Of a stretch of DNA of 64,000 nt, positions 8,521 through 16,189 are shown one piece after another; position 1 is the stretch's first letter, and the number at the start of each line of letters is the position of its first letter. Location of the stretch: the NCBI RefSeq assembly GCF_036408795.1, contig NZ_JAZGJP010000005.1, forward strand, positions 1 to 64,000, written 5' to 3'. The notes under the pieces are model-generated. The model did no database searches, was not told the DNA's origin, and saw only the letters and a program-made list of their open reading frames with translations. The translations under genes and the position numbers were made by a program. This stretch comes from Olsenella_L kribbiana (GTDB taxonomy: Bacteria > Actinomycetota > Coriobacteriia > Coriobacteriales > Atopobiaceae).

Positions 8521-8817
8521 TTTAGATTCCTTTCCCAAAATCTCATGAGCTGCTTGCCGGTATCCCTGAGGAATTACCTTTGGCTCTAAGGATACAACAT
8601 CCTGAGTCACCAATAGGCAAATGCATCAAGTCTTTGAGTGCTATGCCGTAAAATCATCTAACGAAGTCGGCGATATTTCTAAACTCTCGACACCACCACG
8701 TTTCATATATTTGATTTGTGAAGACAAAGGTAATTTTACCGTTAAAGCCCTATCCAATTCATAACGTCCGGCAAGCGTAGCCGGTCTGGGCCTCGACGGA
8801 AATTGAAGATGAATACT
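8521..8817. promoter_or_regulatory. Upstream region of the PTS operon
   Basis: About 300 A+T-rich bases without a convincing gene. It must hold the leftward promoter of the PTS operon, but no -35/-10 pair is clear enough to call. An imperfect palindrome GGTAATTTTACC lies at 8729-8740. Confidence 0.35.
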
Positions 8818-8846
8818 TTGATAGCTTGCGTTTGATGCTCTATCAT
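8818..8846 (+). promoter_or_regulatory. Promoter of tRNA-Arg
   Basis: TTGATA (8818-8823) and TATCAT (8841-8846) with a 17-base spacer, ten bases before the tRNA. Confidence 0.75.
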
Positions 8847-8855
8847 ATGAAGTCC

Positions 8856-8932
8856 GCGCCCTTAGCCCAGCTGGATAGAGCAGGGGACTTCTAATCCCAA
8901 GGTCATGCGTTCGAGTCGCATAGGGCGCACCA
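8856..8932 (+). tRNA. tRNA-Arg (TCT)
   Basis: Acceptor GCGCCCT pairs with AGGGCGC, the loop CTTCTAA gives anticodon TCT, the T-arm contains GTTCGAGTC, and CCA is encoded. Confidence 0.95.
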
Positions 8933-8940
8933 GAGATGAC

Positions 8941-8975
8941 AAGAGCCGGGAGGTCTGCCCTCTCGGCTCTTCTTC
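8941..8975. terminator. Terminator of tRNA-Arg, shared with the Nudix gene
   Basis: AAGAGCCG...CGGCTCTT stem with TCTTCTGTCT behind it on the plus strand; the convergent Nudix gene ends only six bases further on. Confidence 0.75.
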
Positions 8976-8980
8976 TGTCT

Positions 8981-9565
8981 CTATCGCTCGCCCAGCGCCA
9001 GAGCTTGCGCGGCGATAATTGTCTTGCTGTCTTGGATGAGACCTGCTCTCACTCCGGCAAGGATATCCTCAAGCGGAAGCCAAACGACGCCCACGAATTC
9101 GCCTTCATCGGGGTGCGCTTCTGATTGATGCAGTCCACGAGCAAGGAAGACTCTCGTTGCTTCATTGGTGAAGCCTATCGATCCCGCAGACACAGCAAGC
9201 GGCACAAGTTCGTCAGCTACAAGGCCTGTCTCTTCAGTAAGCTCACGGGCTGCGCAGACAACGGGTTCCTCCCCCATCTCGAGCTTCCCAGCGGGTATCT
9301 CGAGCGTCATGCGTCCAAGAGCAACCCGATACTGACGTACGAGGCAAAGCTTGCCCTCATGAAATGCAGCCACACCACACCCGCCATGGTGCCATGCAAT
9401 TTCACGCGTGGCGAAAGAGCCGTCAGGGAGCTTAACTTTGAGGACATCAGCCGAGAAGATGCAGCCTTTCCACTGGACCTCGTCATCGACTGTCTCCTCG
9501 TAGAGAGCAGGATCAAGCTCCAGATAGCGCTTAATAGATTCAACGGTACCTCGACGAAGATCCAT
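8981..9565 (-). CDS. nudF: Nudix hydrolase, ADP-ribose pyrophosphatase type
   Basis: A 194-residue Nudix hydrolase. The full Nudix box is present in two pieces, GKLEMGEEPVVCAARELTEE then TGL (about residues 94-116), matching GX5EX7REUXEEXGU with its Mg-binding glutamates. The preceding IPAGKLE and the following SAGSIGFTNEATRVFLA region fit the ADP-ribose pyrophosphatase subfamily, which splits ADP-ribose into AMP and ribose-5-phosphate. GAGAGGTC precedes the ATG. It stands between tRNA genes and shares a terminator with tRNA-Arg. The exact substrate is inferred from subfamily likeness. Confidence 0.88.
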   Translation of the reverse strand: MDLRRGTVESIKRYLELDPALYEETVDDEVQWKGCIFSADVLKVKLPDGSFATREIAWHHGGCGVAAFHEGKLCLVRQYRVALGRMTLEIPAGKLEMGEEPVVCAARELTEETGLVADELVPLAVSAGSIGFTNEATRVFLARGLHQSEAHPDEGEFVGVVWLPLEDILAGVRAGLIQDSKTIIAAQALALGER

Positions 9566-9617
9566 AGCAAGACCTCTCTATATAAAAAGAGCCAGGCAAT
9601 GCCTGGCTCGAACTCTC

Positions 9618-9694
9618 TGGTGCGCCGTCAGGGATTCGAACCCTGGACCTTGGGATTAAGAGTCCCCTGCTCTGGCCAGCTGAGCTAACGGCGC
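9618..9694 (-). tRNA. tRNA-Lys (CTT), copy 1
   Basis: Acceptor GCGCCGT pairs with ACGGCGC, the anticodon loop CTCTTAA gives CTT, the T-arm has GGTTCGAATCC, and CCA is encoded. It is identical to the copy at 9721-9797. Confidence 0.95.
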
Positions 9695-9720
9695 AAATAT
9701 ACGTCGCTGCAAAGAGGAAA

Positions 9721-9797
9721 TGGTGCGCCGTCAGGGATTCGAACCCTGGACCTTGGGATTAAGAGTCCCCTGCTCTGGCCAGCTGAGCTAACGGCGC
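9721..9797 (-). tRNA. tRNA-Lys (CTT), copy 2
   Basis: Same sequence as the neighbouring copy over all 77 bases, 26 bases away. Presumably one transcript with tRNA-His upstream. Confidence 0.95.
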
Positions 9798-9812
9798 CTA
9801 GTATCATGCGAA

Positions 9813-9889
9813 TGGGGTGGGTGAAGGGTCTCGAACCCTCGACCTACGGAGCCACGGTCCGTCGCTCTACCAACTGAGCTACACCCACC
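9813..9889 (-). tRNA. tRNA-His (GTG)
   Basis: The anticodon loop CCGTGGC gives GTG. The acceptor stem GTGGGTG/CACCCAC has the histidine-specific extra G-1 facing C73, and CCA is encoded. Confidence 0.95.
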
Positions 9890-9895
9890 ATCTCG

Positions 9896-9924
9896 TTCGT
9901 ATGCCCTCTCAGGCAGCTCGTTAA
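9896..9924 (-). promoter_or_regulatory. Possible promoter of the tRNA-His/Lys/Lys unit
   Basis: On the minus strand TTAACG (9924-9919) and TACGAA (9901-9896) are 17 bases apart, just upstream of tRNA-His. The bases from 9925 to 10109 are A+T-rich and show no gene. Confidence 0.4.
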
Positions 9925-10109
9925 TTATTGAGCAGTAGACAGACCAATGCAAGCAAAATTTTATTTTTCTCTGCACGCTCCCTTTGTTGTGAACATTACG
10001 TGAACTTATAACACACAGCGAATCTAGCGAACAATACGAAACATCCCCAGAATCGCCTCCAAGCTTGCAGGGAACATTATTATCCCGGCATAAAGGCAAT
10101 TCCGCATAG

Positions 10110-10317
10110 TAACTATCCCCGCGCTTGTGGGGAACAACGAAGTTGGCTGCTTTGATAACGTTCTAGCAGGCCATCCCCGCATCCGTAGGGAGCGCTGACG
10201 ATACCTTCGTGAAGCGCTACTACCCCAGGAATCACTTCTGCGTTAACAGGGATCATCTTGATGCGACTGCTTGCCAGCGCGGTTGGATGGGATTATCCCA
10301 GCATTCACGGGGAGCAC
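10110..10317 (-). repeat. Decayed CRISPR repeats at the distal end of the array
   Basis: Four degenerate repeat copies at about 10110-10138, 10169-10195, 10228-10255 and 10290-10317 keep the 59-62-base spacing of the array but have lost parts of the palindrome. A still weaker trace lies near 10040-10077. Decay at this end marks it as the oldest, leader-distal part and so supports leftward (minus-strand) transcription of the array. Confidence 0.8.
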
Positions 10318-10350
10318 TGTACTACTTATCAGCACTATCATCTGTCACTA

Positions 10351-13247
10351 GGATCATCCCCGCTCGTGCGGGGAGCACATGGCTGCAGGATCGTCGGACT
10401 CTGCAATCTTCGGATCATCCCCGCTCGTGCGGGGAGCACTGGTTGTCGCCAGTGACGGCAACGGTCGTTGCGGGATCATCCCCGCTCGTGCGGGGAGCAC
10501 TAATCCAACGCACGGGTTGGCTTTGCCGCGCCGGGATCATCCCCGCTCGTGCGGGGAGCACTCGTCGAAATAATCATGACACACAACTATGTTGGGATCA
10601 TCCCCGCTCGTGCGGGGAGCACACCTCCACAGATGGTCTTGCAGCCGCTCATGCGGGATCATCCCCGCTCGTGCGGGGAGCACTCCCTCATGTCATGCAA
10701 CGTGAGCATGATGCCGGGATCATCCCCGCTCGTGCGGGGAGCACAGATCGTGCGCGAAGTGCGAGAGCGGCACGAGAGGATCATCCCCGCTCGTGCGGGG
10801 AGCACGCAGTGGACACGTCCCTGCTCACGGCCTACGCAGGATCATCCCCGCTCGTGCGGGGAGCACCTGGGGGATGCGATGATGCATCTTCCGGGCGCAG
10901 GATCATCCCCGCTCGTGCGGGGAGCACAATGCCGCTGGGTTGCTGTAGGAGAACGTCGGGGGATCATCCCCGCTCGTGCGGGGAGCACATGCTGTCAGAG
11001 AGCTGCTTGATGGATGACTGGGGATCATCCCCGCTCGTGCGGGGAGCACCATCACGGCATGCCGGTTCCAGCAGGCTACCGGGGATCATCCCCGCTCGTG
11101 CGGGGAGCACGACTGCTGCCAGATTGAGGTGGAAGTGCGCTCGGGATCATCCCCGCTCGTGCGGGGAGCACGAGGTCATGCAGGATGTTCGCCGCAGTGT
11201 CGTGGGATCATCCCCGCTCGTGCGGGGAGCACAAGGTCTGAGTCTGAGAGAAGGACGTTCTGGTAGGATCATCCCCGCTCGTGCGGGGAGCACCTCGTGT
11301 CGGCAGCCCGGCTGCTGCGCCATGCCGGATCATCCCCGCTCGTGCGGGGAGCACCAGCACGTGGACCGCATTCCGTGAGTTCTACTAGGATCATCCCCGC
11401 TCGTGCGGGGAGCACAGGGAGTAGTTGAGGCGCTGCGTGTTGAGCCGGGGATCATCCCCGCTCGTGCGGGGAGCACGCTGCCGTCTCGCGGATGCCGTCG
11501 GCCACGTCGGGATCATCCCCGCTCGTGCGGGGAGCACACCAGATGTGGGCGTTCGTGCCGCTCAGCCCGGGGATCATCCCCGCTCGTGCGGGGAGCACAC
11601 CCACATCTGGTCCTTCGATGTGCCTTCGTCGGGATCATCCCCGCTCGTGCGGGGAGCACCGGAAGGCGAGTTCCGCGCGATGCTGCCATCGGGGATCATC
11701 CCCGCTCGTGCGGGGAGCACGCTTCGAGCACAGTCAGCTTCGCCGAGGTCCGGGGATCATCCCCGCTCGTGCGGGGAGCACACGGCTGCGTTCTGCAAGC
11801 CGTAGGAAGGCACGGGATCATCCCCGCTCGTGCGGGGAGCACCCTGCGTAGCCCCAGCCGCTGTTCGCGCATGAAGGATCATCCCCGCTCGTGCGGGGAG
11901 CACCTTGACCGCCTGTATGTCTTCGAGGTGACCGAGGGATCATCCCCGCTCGTGCGGGGAGCACACCCGGAAGATTGGGACGTCGATGGCGCGGCTGGGA
12001 TCATCCCCGCTCGTGCGGGGAGCACCAGGCTTGGCACGGTATCGCTCAACGCAGGGGGGGATCATCCCCGCTCGTGCGGGGAGCACGAGCTGAGCATCCA
12101 CGAGATAGAGAACTCGCTGGGATCATCCCCGCTCGTGCGGGGAGCACACCAGATGTGGGCGTTCGTGCCGCTCAGCCCGGGGATCATCCCCGCTCGTGCG
12201 GGGAGCACGTCGATGATGCGCTGAACGAGGCGCCTGAGATAGGATCATCCCCGCTCGTGCGGGGAGCACCCCTCCTAGTCCATGACGGCTCCCCACAGCC
12301 GGGGATCATCCCCGCTCGTGCGGGGAGCACACCACTTTGCCGAAAGGCCGATGTGCATGGTCTGGGGATCATCCCCGCTCGTGCGGGGAGCACCCGAGAT
12401 GTATCCATTTCGGAACGGCTCCGGCGGGATCATCCCCGCTCGTGCGGGGAGCACTGGCGGGCACGCTCAAGCGCATCGGCTTCGAGAGGATCATCCCCGC
12501 TCGTGCGGGGAGCACGTCTGGCTTGCTGGCGTGCTTCCGCCATTTCCGGGATCATCCCCGCTCGTGCGGGGAGCACAGTCCCGGCAAGCTTGAGGATGGT
12601 CCCGTACCAGGATCATCCCCGCTCGTGCGGGGAGCACACGGCAGAGAGCTCGTGCCGGGTGAGGTCGCTGGGATCATCCCCGCTCGTACGGGGAGCACAC
12701 GGCAGAGAGCTCGTGCCGGGTGAGGTCGCTGGGATCATCCCCGCTCGTGCGGGGAGCACAGTCCCGGCAAGCTTGAGGATGGTCCCGTACCAGGATCATC
12801 CCCGCTCGTGCGGGGAGCACTCCTGCTTCCCAGAGAACCCGTTCTGCAATTTAGGATCATCCCCGCTCGTGCGGGGAGCACGATTACTACTACCAGAGCA
12901 GCGGAGACGAGGAAGGATCATCCCCGCTCGTGCGGGGAGCACTGCTCTACTTCATGAGCCTCGTTATCAACTGCGGGATCATCCCCGCTCGTGCGGGGAG
13001 CACAAAACTATGTCATGCGGGGCCGCTACCCTCGCGGGATCATCCCCGCTCGTGCGGGGAGCACTCGTCCGCATACTGTGCCACCCATGAGCCGCAGGGA
13101 TCATCCCCGCTCGTGCGGGGAGCACGATGGCCCGCTCGGAGGCGGCACGACGTGGGTGGGATCATCCCCGCTCGTGCGGGGAGCACTGTCCTTCGGAAGC
13201 TCTATCATCTCTTTGTCGAGGATCATCCCCGCTCGTGCGGGGAGCAC
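10351..13247 (-). CRISPR. Type I-E CRISPR array, 48 repeats and 47 spacers
   Basis: The 28-base repeat reads on the plus strand from GGATCATCCCC through GCTCGTGC to GGGGAGCAC; its crRNA strand (minus) starts GTGCTCCCCGC and ends GGGGATGATCC, the actinobacterial type I-E form with a CCCCGC/GCGGGG stem. By my hand count there are 48 copies at a period of 61 bases. One spacer (12331-12365) is 35 rather than 33 bases, and the repeat at 12671-12698 has one G-to-A change. The base before each repeat on the plus strand is G or A almost without exception. Some spacers are duplicated (see findings). The array is next to cas2 and the leader, as usual for functional I-E loci. Confidence 0.98.
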
Positions 13248-13356
13248 ACTTAAGAACCTGCGTAATTCTAGCATGACTCAGTCATTTCTATTCAATTATC
13301 AAGGAACGTCCTGGCAATCTGATTAGTGTCTTATCTTTACCACTAGCCAGCTTCCC
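13248..13356 (-). promoter_or_regulatory. CRISPR leader
   Basis: A+T-rich stretch between the cas2 stop and the first perfect repeat. On the minus strand TAGAAT (13270-13265) is a good -10 about 18 bases before the first repeat, with TTGAAT (13295-13290) 19 bases upstream as a loose -35. Between them lies an inverted repeat ATGACT-C-AGTCAT (13273-13285, plus strand). New spacers would be added at this side. Confidence 0.65.
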
Positions 13357-13710
13357 TCAATGTCTTCGTGCCATATGGTATTTACTTGCATTGCTCCAAG
13401 CTTTTGGAGGTGCGCCAAACATCGGAGCATCTTCTGTTCCGGATGGTTTTCTGATGAGCTCAACTCCTTCCACATCCACTGGTTCCCAGTCAGGCTGAAA
13501 TGTCTCAAACGCGAGATGCTGCTCGTTGCTTGCTGAGTACGCCATAATTGCCCGACCGTTTCTCACCATGCTAATTACACGGTCCCACAAGGCCACTCTC
13601 ACACGTGCCGAAACGTCACCTACGAATACGCCAGGAGATATCTCGAGCAGCCACCGTGTCAGATCCCCTCTTAGACCGACCGGACAAGCAGTAAGAGCAA
13701 TAACGATCAT
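13357..13710 (-). CDS. cas2: CRISPR adaptation protein Cas2 (type I-E)
   Basis: The small adaptation subunit that bridges two Cas1 dimers during spacer integration; 117 residues, slightly long for Cas2e. The N-terminus MIVIALTACPVGLRGDLTRW with a following VFVGDVSARVR is the characteristic Cas2e ferredoxin-like fold start. Its ATG overlaps the cas1 stop by four bases, so the two are translationally coupled. It is the last cas gene and borders the leader. Confidence 0.95.
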   Translation of the reverse strand: MIVIALTACPVGLRGDLTRWLLEISPGVFVGDVSARVRVALWDRVISMVRNGRAIMAYSASNEQHLAFETFQPDWEPVDVEGVELIRKPSGTEDAPMFGAPPKAWSNASKYHMARRH

Positions 13711-14714
13711 CTGTCATCGCCTTCTGATCCATCAGCAGAATATGCCGCATAGGATTTGCCAGCAGGCACTTCGCCTGTCTTTTCATCCCACAAGCCAAGA
13801 TGATTGGATGATGGATCGATATCCCCTGCCTTGCCGTCAGCATCGCCGGCGAGCAGAAGCCCCTTTATGTCGTGCACCATCCTCGACAGGATGCTCAGGT
13901 CATAGATTTCATCGCGCATGTTGCGCCTCGTTTCGGCTCCAATATCGTCTGGATGCTCTGCGGCAGTCTTGAAGGCAACAGGAATAGATATTTCAGCCTT
14001 GTACAAATCCGCAATGTCATAGACAAATGATTTCTCATGGCCTGTATGCACAAAGCCAAGCCCCGGAGAGCATCCCAGCGCCACTATGGCCGAATACGCA
14101 AGTGCATACAGACAGACATGCGCCGCAGAAAGAGCCTTGTTGATCTCTGTCGCATCGTCGAAATCGACTGGATTATAGGTGCGCTGGTCCCATGCCACGC
14201 CAGTTTCCTGAGACCATTTCTTGTACACGCGTCTGACTCGTACGCCTTCTCGCCCTCTCAGCTGCGCCATAGTCAGCTTGCTGACGTCCTCGCCAGCAAA
14301 GCGCATGGAGTACATCTTTCGTGCCACAGCAAGTCTGGTTCGAGTATTCGAAACAAGCTTTGCCTGCTGCTGCAGAAGAGCGCTCGAATGAGTCAGAGGC
14401 TGTCCGAAGGCATACATCCGGATGCCTCGTTCACCGACCCATACCACTGACACGCCGCTCTCCCCCATGAGCTTCATAGCATCATGCGTGATATCTGTGC
14501 CCGGCCCCAGCATGAGGACGCTGAGAATGGCTGAGGGCACATATGTCGTACCCTGGTCATTTCGTACGGTAATGGCATTGTCTGCTCGGTTGATCTTGCA
14601 ATGCTCGAAATACAGAAACGAGATGCGATCCTCGACTCTTGCAAGGTCCGCAATATCAGGAGGAGGAGCACCTCTTTTCGCCGACGACCTCGATCCTGCG
14701 TTCTCGTCAGACAT
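13707..14714 (-). CDS. cas1: CRISPR adaptation integrase Cas1 (type I-E)
   Basis: Metal-dependent integrase that inserts prespacers at the leader-repeat junction with Cas2. 335 residues. The C-terminal helical domain carries FVHTGHEKSFVYDIADLYK (about residues 220-238), which holds the conserved His and Asp metal ligands; the third ligand, a glutamate, belongs to the segment before it. The 30-residue start has a basic patch after MSDENAGSRSS. GGAGGAG precedes the ATG. Order and overlap with cas2 are canonical. Confidence 0.95.
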   Translation of the reverse strand: MSDENAGSRSSAKRGAPPPDIADLARVEDRISFLYFEHCKINRADNAITVRNDQGTTYVPSAILSVLMLGPGTDITHDAMKLMGESGVSVVWVGERGIRMYAFGQPLTHSSALLQQQAKLVSNTRTRLAVARKMYSMRFAGEDVSKLTMAQLRGREGVRVRRVYKKWSQETGVAWDQRTYNPVDFDDATEINKALSAAHVCLYALAYSAIVALGCSPGLGFVHTGHEKSFVYDIADLYKAEISIPVAFKTAAEHPDDIGAETRRNMRDEIYDLSILSRMVHDIKGLLLAGDADGKAGDIDPSSNHLGLWDEKTGEVPAGKSYAAYSADGSEGDDR

Positions 14715-14750
14715 AGGCGCTCCTCCTGTCTTTCAATATGTTTCAGTCGC

Positions 14751-15437
14751 TCAGTGCAATGGCGCTATTGTCATCAGGCCACATCCAAATCCCTTGGCCC
14801 TGCCAATGCCGCAGCACAGAGACTTGCGGAACAGCTCCGAATCCCTCACTATCAGCACTCCATCAAATACCGCTGTATTGATTGTGACCTTGCCGTCACG
14901 ATGCTTGTAGCGCTCGATGCTTCGATGGGTAACAGTGATGATTCGATTCCCATCGCTGTCTGTTGCAATTTCGAAGCCATGCTTCTCGCAGCGGTCCATC
15001 AGCCAGGTCAGCTGCTGCTCGACTGTCACATGGCCTTGGATGGTGCCGACCACTTTGTCGTTGGGCCTTCTTCCCTGATTCTGCATGACCTTTCTCGCAG
15101 GGTTTGCCTTGAGACGGAACTGCCATACCTGTCCTGCAGCAAGGGAATCAAGCACAGGAGAGTAGTCCTTCGTCTCCCAGCCTGTCGTAGAAGGCCAGCC
15201 AGCCTGTTCGACTATATGCGTAAAGTCTGGCTTAGAGGGACTCACGACATAGAGCCATACACCATCCTTCGCGTTCTTCGTAGAATCGATTCTCCAAAGA
15301 ATGCGACCTGAGTCATCGCTGCGAAGCGCATTCGGCGGGAAAGCCTGTTCGATGGCGGCGTGCATCTTGTATGGCGAATTCACAAGCTGTACGGCCTGCA
15401 TGCGAGCGATATTCAGCGGCATACGTGAGATATACAC
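14751..15437 (-). CDS. cas6e: crRNA-processing endoribonuclease Cas6e (CasE)
   Basis: Cuts pre-crRNA 3' of the repeat hairpin and stays bound as a Cascade subunit. 228 residues. The start MYISRMPLNIARMQAVQL leads into NSPYKMHAAIEQAFP, with His26 at the place of the catalytic histidine of Cas6e. The C-terminal GKAKGFGCGLMTIAPL is the glycine-rich loop of the second RAMP fold. Translation starts at a GTG, six bases after GAGGAGGTG. It begins 14 bases after the cas5e stop. Confidence 0.95.
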   Translation of the reverse strand: MYISRMPLNIARMQAVQLVNSPYKMHAAIEQAFPPNALRSDDSGRILWRIDSTKNAKDGVWLYVVSPSKPDFTHIVEQAGWPSTTGWETKDYSPVLDSLAAGQVWQFRLKANPARKVMQNQGRRPNDKVVGTIQGHVTVEQQLTWLMDRCEKHGFEIATDSDGNRIITVTHRSIERYKHRDGKVTINTAVFDGVLIVRDSELFRKSLCCGIGRAKGFGCGLMTIAPLH

Positions 15438-15451
15438 GTTGGCACCTCCTC

Positions 15452-16189
15452 TCAGAAGAAGCTCATTGGATCATGGCTGCCGTGAAACTCAATAGGCTGC
15501 TTGTCTGTTCCATCCTTGCGGGGAGCAGTTTCGCCCTCGAGGCCGGATATCTCTATCCGGCAGCGCCATGTCTTCCTGTTTGCATACTTGCGGCCACTGC
15601 CGCTAAAGGTAATCGGAATATCGGCCTGACTGATTCCTTCCTCATCAGCCTTGGCATCGCATACTGCTTCCAGTTCCCGTGTACGCGAGTGCTTTTTCCT
15701 GTAAGCCTGAGATGCAAGCCACGGAGCTTTCCCAAGAGCATCTCTCACGCCTTCATATTCCTCATGGAGGCCAAGCGACACCGGGCCATCAGGAGGACAA
15801 GAGCGCCTGCCAAGGTAAAGCGGCCAGCAGGGATGCTTCAATGCCGCATCGATATCCTTGAGCAGTTCGTCATCTCCGCCCAGTGCAGCCAGAAACTTCG
15901 CATCGGACAGATAATATCTGTACGAAAGCGGCATGCTTTTTCCTGCATCGCCGAGCGTCTTCTCGGTCTGAAAGTCAACAATCAGGTTTCCAGGCTGATC
16001 GGCACGAACTCCGAATTCGAGTGCAGCCAAGTCCTCGACGCTGTCTTCCCTTGACCGTCCAAGCGCAGCAGCCATCAATCCGATGACTCCGCTCTTTGTC
16101 GGTTCATTGCGCGTCGTCCTGCGCACAAAGCGCGAAGAATCGCCCCATGACTGCATTGGCCCAGAAAGTCTGAGCAGCAATACCGTCAT
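15452..16189 (-). CDS. cas5e: Cascade subunit Cas5e (CasD)
   Basis: RAMP protein that caps the 5' handle of the crRNA in Cascade. 245 residues. The start TVLLLRLSGPMQSWGDSSRF is the family hallmark (LR-L-G-P-QSWG), and PTKSGVIGLMAAALGR is the second conserved block. Its ATG shares bases with the cas7e stop (TAATG), giving tight coupling. Complete in length. Confidence 0.95.
   Translation of the reverse strand: MTVLLLRLSGPMQSWGDSSRFVRRTTRNEPTKSGVIGLMAAALGRSREDSVEDLAALEFGVRADQPGNLIVDFQTEKTLGDAGKSMPLSYRYYLSDAKFLAALGGDDELLKDIDAALKHPCWPLYLGRRSCPPDGPVSLGLHEEYEGVRDALGKAPWLASQAYRKKHSRTRELEAVCDAKADEEGISQADIPITFSGSGRKYANRKTWRCRIEISGLEGETAPRKDGTDKQPIEFHGSHDPMSFF

Noticed and set aside
10209..13253. Long open frames with the repeating peptide HPRSCGEH / GSSPLVRGA
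   Set aside because: They are translations of the CRISPR repeats and spacers, not proteins.
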